NCBI GenBank assembly: GCA_947446925.1
Contig: CANFHU010000025.1
Coordinates: 1 to 40,442, forward strand
Reading direction: 5' to 3'
Source: Flavobacteriia bacterium
GTDB taxonomy: Bacteria > Bacteroidota > Bacteroidia > Flavobacteriales_D > Crocinitomicaceae
Length of the DNA stretch: 40,442 nucleotides
The notes under the pieces are model-generated. The model saw only the letters and a program-made list of their open reading frames with translations. It searched no databases and had not been told where the DNA came from. Positions 16,795 through 24,612 of the stretch are shown here, in pieces. A program made the position numbers and the translations under genes. Each line of letters begins with the position of its first letter. Position 1 is the first letter of the stretch.

Positions 16795-17824
16795 AATAGA
16801 TTAGAGAATTTGGATTCAAGCCAACATGGTGTTTTTGTATAAATTGACCAGAATTCGTATAGCGATGTATAAATCCAGAATTAGTATAATAATTAGCATC
16901 ATAAACAAAAATTTGCTTCAATGCTTCAACGTATTGAATGCGATAAATTGTTTTAATGGTTGTTGTCGAAATAAAAGAAGCGTCAAGAATGGAACTAGTT
17001 TGCATATCGAACAATGCGATCGCATCCGAAGAAAAAAGTAATAGTTGCTCTTCCATTTTTTCGATCCCTGTAATGTTATTTGCTACGACACTTTGAATAA
17101 CAGATGAGCCAAGATTTATTTTTTTGAGTGAAGAAGGGAGTGAAGAGTAATTTCCACGGACATGTACATAAAGAACCGAATCATTTTGAGTAACAATTTT
17201 TCCTGGATTTTTACCTACAACGATTTTGGAAATTTCTAGATTTGAATTACAATCAATTACCGATAAAGTAGAATCCAAACTCGGATTTAACCCACCAGAA
17301 TTGGAAACATATAATCGATCTTTGATAACAAGCATGTGTTCTGGGTTATCCCCCACTTTAATTCTTTTTTGAATTTGTAAGGTACTCGTATCCAATACAT
17401 CTACATACCCATCAAAACAAGATATATAGGCTTTTCCATCTTGAAAAACAATATTTCTAGGTTCCTTGGCTTTTCCATTTAATTGCATCGAAATTTGCTT
17501 AATAGAACTTCCCGTTTTGGCATCCAGTACTTCCAACGTACTAGATACATCTACTACTACATACAACTTATTGCCATATCGCTGTAAATCATTTCCTGTA
17601 TCTCCTAATTTACGCCCTGTTTTTGATAGAAATACATCTTCCGAAACTTGATTAGACGTAAGATCAATCCAACTCAAACTCGCATTATTCAAATCCTTGT
17701 TTCCTTCATTTAACACCAAAAAACCATTCGAAAATACCGAAGGACTATTTCCATTGAGTTTAATCGGCTTTTTCGTACAACCGACAAGAAGAAGTAATAT
17801 CAATATCAAATTAATTAAACGCAT
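16787..17824 (-). CDS. YncE/BtuG-like beta-propeller lipoprotein of the B12 operon
   Basis: 345 residues. The lipoprotein signal MRLINLILILLLLVGCTKK has lipobox Cys16. The mature part repeats a WD-like propeller pattern: LSWIDLTSNQVSED, TLEVLDAKTGSSIKQI, YVDVLDTSTLQIQKRIKVGD, NPEHMLVIKDRLYVSNSGG, LSVIDCNSNLEISKIVVGKN. This fits the YncE-like/DUF5074 family. In Bacteroides, surface propellers of this kind (BtuG) bind B12 tightly and sit on BtuB. Placement directly after btuB (14-nt overlap) under a cobalamin riboswitch supports that role. The following T9SS gene overlaps its stop. Ligand binding is inferred from family and context. Confidence 0.87.
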   Translation of the reverse strand: MRLINLILILLLLVGCTKKPIKLNGNSPSVFSNGFLVLNEGNKDLNNASLSWIDLTSNQVSEDVFLSKTGRKLGDTGNDLQRYGNKLYVVVDVSSTLEVLDAKTGSSIKQISMQLNGKAKEPRNIVFQDGKAYISCFDGYVDVLDTSTLQIQKRIKVGDNPEHMLVIKDRLYVSNSGGLNPSLDSTLSVIDCNSNLEISKIVVGKNPGKIVTQNDSVLYVHVRGNYSSLPSSLKKINLGSSVIQSVVANNITGIEKMEEQLLLFSSDAIALFDMQTSSILDASFISTTTIKTIYRIQYVEALKQIFVYDANYYTNSGFIHRYTNSGQFIQKHHVGLNPNSLIYYE

Positions 17825-19769
17825 AACTCATTGTGATTAAATAATTCCTACCAGGCATAACAAAATAACTAATGTATTGATAGGGCGTGTTAAAACAATT
17901 TTTCACCGTAAAACTAAATCTAACCGAGTTTTTAGTTTCTGTACTTGGCCTGTAGGATAATGCTGCATCATAGATAGAAAATCCCTGTAATTCATTTGAA
18001 GGTATATTTTCGTTCAATACGAACCGACTGGTTAAATTCGAATTACTAACATACAATCCGATTTTATTAAACATCCATAGAGAAATTTCAGACTGAAGTG
18101 TATGTAACGGAAAATATGCAAGTTGGTTTTTATACGTACTTGATTTCACATCGGATATATCGATTATTTTTTGAAACGAATAGTTCATAGAAGCACTTAC
18201 TTCCAAATTGGAATGTAACTTCCATATTTTCTTCAACAATACATCAACACCGTATACGGCCACTTTTCCAATGTTTTGGATCGACCAAACAAACAGATTT
18301 TTAGTGGGGATTGCTAAAATCTTTTTTTCAACTCTATTGTAATATCCATCTATGCTCAGATGTAATGAATTTTTAAAAAACCGATAAGAAGTCCCAACAT
18401 TAAATTGCATCGTTAATTCAGGTTTTAATGTTTTATTCCCAAATGAATTATAATACAATTCACTAAAAGAAGGCATTCGAAAAGTTTGTTTAAACCAAAC
18501 TCTAGGTAAACCTAAAGCCGTTGAATATTCATTTTTCTCTAATTGTAAAAAACTAGTGGATACAGATGTTATGGGATTCGAATTTTGTTGTCTATTTTGT
18601 ACTACATGATTCCCATATTGCAAGGTTACGTTTACTTTATCCATCTTATATTTCAACCCAACAACTGACTGAAAATGATTTCGTTTGGGAGAAAACAAAA
18701 ATTGATTTGGAGCATTAAGTATACTATAAGTATATTCAACTCCACCATATAAAACTAGCGTACTATCTTTTAATTTGCGCAAACCAGAAACACCTGTTTG
18801 ATTGACTGTATTAAAGTACCAATTATTTAATCCTCCGACATTATTTAGGTAGGAAGAATCGATATAATTCAGGTAACCATAATTTAAACTATTGTAAATT
18901 CTTATTTTACTTTTAGACTTCTTCCATTCTAGTTCCGAATTCCAGTAGGTGTTTTGTTGATTCAACAGTTGATTGGCCGTTTCATTATACAAAATGACTG
19001 CACCTGGTAAACCACGTTTAGATTGGTTAAAATGGATCGAAGTATGGATTTTTAGATGTTCTTTGAAATATTTAGTATAATTCAAACCAGCAAAACCTTC
19101 TTGCAAACCATTGTTTTTTCGTAATTGTGTACTAGTATTTGATCCATTCACTAAATCATATTGGTAATCCCCAGTAAAGCGTCTAATTTTTCCGTAAATA
19201 CTAAGTAAAGATGTAGTTACACCTCGTTTAACACTCGCATAGTTATCCACTAATCCAAATGAACCAATTTTGGATGTCCAACGAAATTCTAAAGTATCAT
19301 TAGATTGCTTATTTTCAAACGTATTCATGGATAAAATATTTCCTTGCATTAGAGCAGAAACTGGAACCAATTCATCCAATGTAACTCCACTTGAAGCAAA
19401 TTGTACATTTTGTAAATTATCGACTTGTAGATTACTTAAATCTAGTTGACCAACCATGTTGTTTTGAAGCATAAAACCATCCAACAATACCGCTGTATTT
19501 GTTCCCGAAATGCCACGATATGCAATTGTCTTCATACCACCAATACCGCCATAATTTTTCAAGGTAATCCCAGCTATTTTCTGCATTAATCCACCCACAT
19601 CTTCCGGTGAAGATAACAGGATGCTTTTGGATGTAATTCGCTGATTATCTCCCAATAGTAGCATAGAATCATTTTGTAATTCTATTCTTGCTTCAGGAAG
19701 TTGTTTTTCTTGCGAAAAAACTGGAAGTGCAACTAAAAATGAAAATAGAAATAAAGTGTTTTTTATCAC
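17811..19769 (-). CDS. btuB: TonB-dependent cobalamin receptor BtuB
   Basis: About 652 residues from a GTG at 19769, giving a clean signal peptide (MIKNTLFLFSFLVALPVFSQ). A TTG at 19805 would extend the frame into the preceding gene and has no better signal. The plug domain lies at about 35-150 (SPEDVGGLMQKIAGITLKNY, YRGISGTNTAVLLDGFMLQN). A 22-strand barrel follows, ending YLITMSYAFN. No carboxypeptidase-like N-terminal extension is present, and the length matches BtuB rather than the larger SusC type. It is the second gene of the operon, 10 nt after the DUF4465 gene. The cobalamin riboswitch at the operon head makes corrinoid the likely substrate. Energy would come from TonB-ExbBD, not present in the window. 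Confidence 0.9.
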   Translation of the reverse strand: MIKNTLFLFSFLVALPVFSQEKQLPEARIELQNDSMLLLGDNQRITSKSILLSSPEDVGGLMQKIAGITLKNYGGIGGMKTIAYRGISGTNTAVLLDGFMLQNNMVGQLDLSNLQVDNLQNVQFASSGVTLDELVPVSALMQGNILSMNTFENKQSNDTLEFRWTSKIGSFGLVDNYASVKRGVTTSLLSIYGKIRRFTGDYQYDLVNGSNTSTQLRKNNGLQEGFAGLNYTKYFKEHLKIHTSIHFNQSKRGLPGAVILYNETANQLLNQQNTYWNSELEWKKSKSKIRIYNSLNYGYLNYIDSSYLNNVGGLNNWYFNTVNQTGVSGLRKLKDSTLVLYGGVEYTYSILNAPNQFLFSPKRNHFQSVVGLKYKMDKVNVTLQYGNHVVQNRQQNSNPITSVSTSFLQLEKNEYSTALGLPRVWFKQTFRMPSFSELYYNSFGNKTLKPELTMQFNVGTSYRFFKNSLHLSIDGYYNRVEKKILAIPTKNLFVWSIQNIGKVAVYGVDVLLKKIWKLHSNLEVSASMNYSFQKIIDISDVKSSTYKNQLAYFPLHTLQSEISLWMFNKIGLYVSNSNLTSRFVLNENIPSNELQGFSIYDAALSYRPSTETKNSVRFSFTVKNCFNTPYQYISYFVMPGRNYLITMSYAFN

Positions 19770-19779
19770 GAAAGAAAAT

Positions 19780-20514
19780 CTATTTGATAAATTTGATATT
19801 ATCAATGGTAAAATATCCAGGAGTATTCATTCCCCACTGACCATTATCCGAACTTTCTAAGGAAAAATTCAACGAATCGATATTTACAAATTTATATAAA
19901 CTTACTGTTTTCCAATCTTTTTGAATATAATTCTGAGATAGATCTGCATAACGAAAATCTGCTAAATAAACTTCCAAGGAGTCCTTTACTTTTCCTGCAG
20001 CATATCCTTTTATCCAAACTTTGAAGAAATCCTTATCATTTGATGTAAATTTCTTTGCAAAAGCATCGCCATTTTTCATAGATAAAGCACCATATGTTGA
20101 ATTGGTAATCTCCATGGAGACAAGTTGTGCAGTACTCGGTAATTTGATGCCAGCATTATTTGTAGCCAACAAATAGTTTTTACTATTAAAGGCTCCAGAA
20201 CCTGCAAAGGTTGCATACAAATTATTGAATCCTGCAGAATCCACATTCACTAAATTCGAAACCGCAAAACCTTTGCTAAAATACCAGTATTTAGAATAAT
20301 CATCAAAAAGGTACGTGTTTTCAAAAGTAAAACCTTGACTAATCAACCCACCATTAATGCTATCCATATAACCTTTATTTGTTAAAGCTACATCTTCAAA
20401 ATCGATAGTATAGGTTGTTTTAAATGGAGTAGCTGGAATTTTAATTTCATCTTTTTCACAGCTAAAAAGACCTGCTAATAATGCAAATCCTACAATTACT
20501 AATTGTTTTTTCAT
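19780..20514 (-). CDS. DUF4465 lipoprotein, first gene of the B12 operon
   Basis: 244 residues with a lipoprotein signal MKKQLVIVGFALLAGLFSCE (Cys19). The mature part is a beta-rich domain with TTYTIDFEDVAL, GGLISQGFTFENTY, WYFSKGFAVSNL, DKDFFKVWIKGYA, LEVYLADFR, IQKDWKTVSLYKF and the end GQWGMNTPGYFTIDNIKFIK. This is the DUF4465 pattern, including the conserved WGxNTPxYFxxDN close. DUF4465 proteins recur in Bacteroidota corrinoid loci, and surface B12-binding lipoproteins (BtuH) have been described from such loci; equating the two here is inference. It is preceded by the riboswitch and a leader of about 140 nt. Confidence 0.88.
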   Translation of the reverse strand: MKKQLVIVGFALLAGLFSCEKDEIKIPATPFKTTYTIDFEDVALTNKGYMDSINGGLISQGFTFENTYLFDDYSKYWYFSKGFAVSNLVNVDSAGFNNLYATFAGSGAFNSKNYLLATNNAGIKLPSTAQLVSMEITNSTYGALSMKNGDAFAKKFTSNDKDFFKVWIKGYAAGKVKDSLEVYLADFRYADLSQNYIQKDWKTVSLYKFVNIDSLNFSLESSDNGQWGMNTPGYFTIDNIKFIK

Positions 20515-20654
20515 CTTTTTGTTCTTTACAAAAAATTAATAAATAACTAAAAAGAAGAAGTCAGTGGGAGTATCCCATAAATAGAAATAGTCATACACCC
20601 AAAAGTTCTGGATGGACAAATAAATCCGACTTTATTCTGAAGTCTTCATTCAAC

Positions 20655-20820
20655 AATTAATGGCAGGTATTCTGACTTGCTCCAACTCGATTTGCCTTCC
20701 CATTTCTTTAGACGTCATAGAAACAGTGACTTTAATAATCGATTTAACAGAGCTTACAGCTGCAGATACAGTTCCGGATTTACACCGAATTCCCTTTTAT
20801 TCTACGAGGTAGTACCAAAA
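20655..20820 (-). ncRNA. Cobalamin riboswitch (adenosylcobalamin/B12 element)
   Basis: Read on the minus strand, the conserved core appears in order: GGGAATTCGGTGTAAATCCG, AACTGTATCTGCAGCTGTAA, GTCACTG, ATGGGAAGGC, GGAGCAAGTC and the B12 box AGTCAGAATACCTGCCA at 20677-20661. This is the classic cobalamin aptamer. Roughly 140 nt separate it from the DUF4465 start, space for an expression platform. There, a 5-bp hairpin TGGGA/TCCCA (20565-20577) is followed by a U-rich run, a weak candidate for a regulatory element. The riboswitch should repress the four-gene operon when corrinoid is plentiful. The rest of 20515-20862 holds no gene. Confidence 0.95.
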
Positions 20821-20862
20821 ATCTTTGGCGAATTTAAAGATTATAAGATTACTTAAGTCAGA

Positions 20863-21852
20863 TTAGTCGATTTTTATTTTTCGAACTAATTGATTTTCTT
20901 TACAAGTATTAGAAATTTTTTGCGAAATAACAAACTCTCCTTTAGTAAGATATTTATGTGTAGTGTTTACCTCTGGTGAAATTGATCCATCACCAAAATC
21001 CCACAAATGTGATGTAAAATTTTTAGCATTGCTTATTACTTGAATAGAATCTTTATTCTGAATTAAATCGAAGCCAGGCTCTAATAATCGAGGGGTAGGT
21101 AAAAATCTCCAACGTGCTAAATTATTTAAGACAATTTTTGTCGCTGCAATTTCAATCACTTCCCGTTCAAAAGCATTTAATTCAACCTTTGCCGTATTTT
21201 GATACGGAGATTCCCCGAATATTGTCGTAAAATGAGTACAAGCAGAAAGATAAGAACCTGTAAGAATAGGATGAAAACGATCCTCATGATACAAATTTAT
21301 TTCCGGATTACTTTCTCTAACCTCTTTCCAAACCATTCCTACTGGGGAAACACCTGTATTCAGTTTATCTGCAAAAATCAAATATTGACGCTCGATACGC
21401 AATTGCATCGAATCATAACTTGCAATTGCCTTCCATTTCTTGTTTCCGTTTTTGTATCCCCACGTCATGTAAAACAAAATTCGCGCACACGGATTATATT
21501 TACGTACACTATCCACCATTTTTTTCGCAAAAGGAAAAGTGAGACTATCGACTTTGAAATCTGGCTGCGCAAATTCGTTACTATGTCCTTGTAAAATCAC
21601 ATAATCCCACTTATGGGCTTGAATCAACTGATAGGTTCTTGGACGTTCCGAATGAAATTTCAAATCTTTTCCACCAGTGACAGCCGTATCCACATGTACT
21701 TTCTTGCCTTTTGATGCAGCAATATCTTTAAAAATATAAGGCATATTATTATAGAATGTAAAACTATTCCCTACAAATAACACCGAAGTAGAATCTTGGG
21801 AGAAAGCATTAAAAGTAAACGTGAATAATATAAAGTAAAAGATAAATTTCAT
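20863..21852 (-). CDS. Secreted SGNH/GDSL hydrolase with C-terminal PKD domain
   Basis: 329 residues. The signal peptide is MKFIFYFILFTFTFNAFSQ. SGNH block I is LFVGNSFTF with the nucleophile Ser30. A Gly lies in VTGGKD, block III is in VILQGHSNEF, and the C-terminal catalytic pair is in YHEDRFHPILTGSYL (Asp191, His194). This arrangement resembles DUF4886-like SGNH proteins. Residues about 265-329 form a PKD-type domain (SHLWDFGDGSISPEVNTTHKY). Family members are esterases or carbohydrate deacetylases; the substrate is unknown. It lies upstream of the riboswitch on the same strand, about 45 nt before the aptamer. No separating terminator is obvious, so read-through into the riboswitch is possible. 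Confidence 0.87.
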   Translation of the reverse strand: MKFIFYFILFTFTFNAFSQDSTSVLFVGNSFTFYNNMPYIFKDIAASKGKKVHVDTAVTGGKDLKFHSERPRTYQLIQAHKWDYVILQGHSNEFAQPDFKVDSLTFPFAKKMVDSVRKYNPCARILFYMTWGYKNGNKKWKAIASYDSMQLRIERQYLIFADKLNTGVSPVGMVWKEVRESNPEINLYHEDRFHPILTGSYLSACTHFTTIFGESPYQNTAKVELNAFEREVIEIAATKIVLNNLARWRFLPTPRLLEPGFDLIQNKDSIQVISNAKNFTSHLWDFGDGSISPEVNTTHKYLTKGEFVISQKISNTCKENQLVRKIKID

Positions 21853-21935
21853 AACAAAAGAACTAATATTTCATTAAATTAAACATAAAACTAATAATTT
21901 TCAAATCAACAAATTTTCAAATTTTCAAATTAATC

Positions 21936-21943
21936 TATCTTTG
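21936..21943 (+). promoter_or_regulatory. -7 promoter box for the crotonase gene
   Basis: TATCTTTG matches the Bacteroidota -7 element exactly, 15 nt before the ATG at 21959. No good TTG element is seen at the expected distance; the upstream DNA is a run of AAATTTTC-like repeats. Confidence 0.55.
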
Positions 21944-21958
21944 TTTAAAATTTAAACT

Positions 21959-22732
21959 ATGTCAGAAGCGATAAATCAAGGTCATGTAACCTTTGAAATA
22001 GATTCATTAGGAATCGGAACCATTACTTTTGGTCACCCTTTAAGTAATTCTTTACCAGGAAAAATCTTACAAAAATTAGCGGATACGATTACAGAACTTG
22101 GTCAAAACGAGGAAGTAAAAGTAATTGTGTTACAATCGGAAGGTGACAAATCATTTTGTGCCGGAGCAAGTTTTGATGAATTAATATCGATCAAAGACTT
22201 GGAAACAGGGAAGAAATTCTTTTCCGGATTTGCCAATGTGATCAACGCAGCACGTAAATGTCCAAAATTCATCATTGGTCGTGTACAAGGAAAAGCAGTT
22301 GGTGGTGGTGTAGGATTAGCTTCCGCAGTTGATTATTGTTTCGCAACCAAATTTGCAGATGTTAAACTTTCTGAATTAGCAGTTGGCATCGGACCTTTTG
22401 TTGTTGGACCAGCAGTTGAGCGTAAAATAGGTTTATCCGCGATGAGTCAATTAGCAATCAATGCTACGGAATGGAGATCTGCAGATTGGGCATACAAACG
22501 TGGATTGTACACCTATGTTTATGATAGTGCTTCAGAAATGGATGTAGAGATTGCAAAATTAGCAAAACGATTAGCCAGTTCTAATCCAGAAGCAATGGCC
22601 ATGCTAAAAGGTATATTCTGGCAGGGTACAGAAAATTGGGATGAACTTTTATTAGAGCGTGCAGGCATGAGTGGAAAATTAGTATTATCTGATTTCACCA
22701 TCAATGCGATTAATGCATTTAAAAAAGCGTAA
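21959..22732 (+). CDS. Enoyl-CoA hydratase/isomerase family (crotonase) protein
   Basis: 257 residues with the crotonase fold. The first oxyanion-hole region is GDKSFCAGASFDEL (62-75), and the second is GKAVGGGVGLASAVDY (111-126). Aligned to enoyl-CoA hydratase GGGCELA, the first catalytic Glu (rat Glu144) is replaced by Gly119. The second (Glu164) is kept as Glu139 in KLSELAVGIGP, 20 residues later as expected. A plain syn-hydratase reaction is therefore doubtful. An isomerase, thioesterase-like or other CoA-ester role is possible; the exact reaction cannot be assigned. It is a single gene with its own promoter and no fatty-acid genes nearby. Confidence 0.88.
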   Translation: MSEAINQGHVTFEIDSLGIGTITFGHPLSNSLPGKILQKLADTITELGQNEEVKVIVLQSEGDKSFCAGASFDELISIKDLETGKKFFSGFANVINAARKCPKFIIGRVQGKAVGGGVGLASAVDYCFATKFADVKLSELAVGIGPFVVGPAVERKIGLSAMSQLAINATEWRSADWAYKRGLYTYVYDSASEMDVEIAKLAKRLASSNPEAMAMLKGIFWQGTENWDELLLERAGMSGKLVLSDFTINAINAFKKA

Positions 22733-22799
22733 TTCAACGTTTAAAAAACTAAAAACTAGCCCTGATTTTGAAAATAGTTGTAATTATTTCGTAAATCAG

Positions 22800-22830
22800 T
22801 TGTTAATAAATGTAGGAAGTTATATCTTTG
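22800..22830 (+). promoter_or_regulatory. Consensus promoter for the rplM operon
   Basis: TTG at 22800-22802, 20 nt, then TATCTTTG at 22823-22830: an exact fit to TTG-N17-23-TAnnTTTG. The leader to the GTG start of rplM is about 40 nt and contains a small CCC...GGGG hairpin possibility (22836-22850). Confidence 0.7.
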
Positions 22831-22875
22831 TCTTCCCATTTTAGGGGAATTGTCTTATTTAATTAATAAATAATT

Positions 22876-23331
22876 GTGGATACATTAAGTTACAAAACCG
22901 TTTCTGCTAACAAACAAACTGCTGATAAAAAGTGGTTGTTAGTAGACGCTGAAGGCCAAACAGTAGGTCGTTTAGCAAGTAAGGTTTCGAAGTTAGTACG
23001 TGGAAAACACAAGCCAAACTTCACACCTCACGCAGACTGCGGAGATAACGTTATCGTTATCAATGCGGAGAAAGTATCATTTTCTGGTACTAAATTAGTT
23101 GACAAGGAGTACATCCGTTACACGGGTTACCCTGGTGGACAACGTTCTTTAACAGCACAAGAGATTCTTTCTAAACATCCAGAGAGATTGATCGAGAAAG
23201 CGATTAAAGGTATGTTACCAAAAAATAAATTAGGTCGCCAATTGTTCACGAATGTAAAAGTGTACGCTGGTGCTGAGCACAAACAAGAGTCTCAAAAACC
23301 AGAGGTTATTAATTTAGATTCATTCAAATAG
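22876..23331 (+). CDS. rplM: 50S ribosomal protein L13
   Basis: 151 residues, starting with GTG ([20 protein letters not shown]), the usual beginning of Bacteroidota L13. Family blocks are [67 protein letters not shown], and [21 protein letters not shown] near the end. L13 is an early assembly protein of the large subunit. It forms the conserved rplM-rpsI pair, with rpsI 5 nt downstream. Confidence 0.97.
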   Translation: MDTLSYKTVSANKQTADKKWLLVDAEGQTVGRLASKVSKLVRGKHKPNFTPHADCGDNVIVINAEKVSFSGTKLVDKEYIRYTGYPGGQRSLTAQEILSKHPERLIEKAIKGMLPKNKLGRQLFTNVKVYAGAEHKQESQKPEVINLDSFK

Positions 23332-23336
23332 GAAGT

Positions 23337-23723
23337 ATGGAAATTATCAATACACTAGGAAGAAGAAAAACTTCAGTTGCTCGTGTTTACCTTAAAAAAG
23401 GTACGGGTAAAGTAACAGTAAACAAAAAAGACTTTAAAGAGTTTTTTCCAGTAGCAATGTTACAATTTAAAGTTTTACAACCATTTGCATTAACAGAAAC
23501 TAACGATCAATATGACGTTACAGTAAATGTTCAAGGTGGTGGAATCAACGGACAGGCAGAAGCTATTCGTTTAGGTATTTCAAGAGCTTTGGTTAAAGTT
23601 TCTGAGGATTTAAAACCAGCGCTTAAGGCGGAGGGTTTAATGACACGTGATCCAAGAATGGTTGAGCGTAAAAAACCAGGACAACCAAAAGCACGTAAGA
23701 AATTCCAATTCTCTAAACGTTAA
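23337..23723 (+). CDS. rpsI: 30S ribosomal protein S9
   Basis: 128 residues. It contains [20 protein letters not shown], the glycine-rich block [40 protein letters not shown] and the C-terminal KFQFSKR, whose final basic tail reaches the P-site tRNA in known ribosomes. It follows rplM by 5 nt with GGAAG just before the ATG. rpsB follows after 109 nt of apparently structured leader. Confidence 0.97.
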   Translation: MEIINTLGRRKTSVARVYLKKGTGKVTVNKKDFKEFFPVAMLQFKVLQPFALTETNDQYDVTVNVQGGGINGQAEAIRLGISRALVKVSEDLKPALKAEGLMTRDPRMVERKKPGQPKARKKFQFSKR

Positions 23724-23737
23724 TATTATATTATTTT

Positions 23738-23815
23738 GGCGGTGTTTAGTATCCAAGTTTATGAGTAAATGCCTCGAGCTCCCTCACCTACTGACTACTA
23801 AAGGAACGTAAACAA
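23738..23815 (+). promoter_or_regulatory. Candidate structured leader of rpsB (possible pseudoknot)
   Basis: In the 109-nt rpsI-rpsB gap, TTTAGTA (23745-23751) can pair with TACTAAA (23796-23802). GGTG (23741-23744) just before it can pair with CACC (23785-23788) inside the loop, which would form a pseudoknot. A small GTTTA/TAAAT hairpin fits inside. S2 is known to autoregulate rpsB-tsf through the leader in some bacteria; applying this here is inference. No -7 box was seen, so the leader may be part of the rplM transcript. Confidence 0.35.
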
Positions 23816-23832
23816 TTTAAAAAATTAAAAAA

Positions 23833-24594
23833 ATGTCAAAAGCAACTTTTCAAGAATTATTAGACGCAGGTGTTCACTTCGGACACCAAAAAAGAAAATG
23901 GAACCCAGCGATGGCACCGTACATCTTTGATGAGAAGAAAGGTATCCACATTATCGATCTAAATAAGACAATTGCTCATCTTGATCAAGCGTGTGCTGCG
24001 ATGACTCAAATCGCTAAATCGGGTAAAAAAGTTCTTTTTGTGGCTACAAAAAAACAAGCGAAAGAAATCGTTTCTGAAAGAGTAAAAACGGTTAATATGC
24101 CTTTCGTTACTGAGCGTTGGTCTGGTGGTATGTTAACAAACTTCCAAACTACACGTAAGTCTATCCGTAAAATGACTTCTATTGATAAAATGAAGACAGA
24201 CGGAACTTGGGATACTCTTTCTAAAAGAGAGCGTCTTTTCAAAACACGTCAACGTGAGAAATTAGAAAAGAACTTTGGTTCTATTGCTGATATGACTCGT
24301 CAACCAGCAGCTATTTTCTTAGTAGACATTTTAAAAGAAAACATCGCATTACACGAAGCAAAAAGATTGAATATTCCAATTTTTGCAATGGTGGATACAA
24401 ACACTAATCCTAAATTAGTAGATTTCCCTATTCCAGCAAATGACGATGCTACAAAATCTATCGCTATTATTTTAGATGCAATTTGTGATTCTATCCGTCT
24501 AGGTTTAGAAGATCGTAAAAATTCTAAAGATAAAGCAGATAAAGGTGAAGAGGCAACTACAGAAGTAGCTTCTGAAGATACAACAGAAAAATAA
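23833..24594 (+). CDS. rpsB: 30S ribosomal protein S2
   Basis: 253 residues. Family landmarks: ELLDAGVHFGHQKRKWNPAM, FDEKKGIHIIDLNKTI, KKVLFVATKKQAKEIV, ERWSGGMLTNFQTTRKSI, PAAIFLVDILKENIALHEAK, and IPIFAMVDTNTNPKLVDFPI. A variable acidic C-terminal tail (DKADKGEEATTEVASEDTTEK) is usual in this phylum. S2 joins late in small-subunit assembly and with S1 helps mRNA binding. tsf follows at 18 nt, the classic rpsB-tsf operon. Confidence 0.97.
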   Translation: MSKATFQELLDAGVHFGHQKRKWNPAMAPYIFDEKKGIHIIDLNKTIAHLDQACAAMTQIAKSGKKVLFVATKKQAKEIVSERVKTVNMPFVTERWSGGMLTNFQTTRKSIRKMTSIDKMKTDGTWDTLSKRERLFKTRQREKLEKNFGSIADMTRQPAAIFLVDILKENIALHEAKRLNIPIFAMVDTNTNPKLVDFPIPANDDATKSIAIILDAICDSIRLGLEDRKNSKDKADKGEEATTEVASEDTTEK

Positions 24595-24612
24595 TCTTAT
24601 AAAACTACTGAA

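Noticed and set aside
19770-19805. btuB start at TTG 19805, overlapping the DUF4465 gene
   Set aside because: The added residues do not resemble a signal peptide; GTG 19769 gives a clean one and a normal 10-nt gap.
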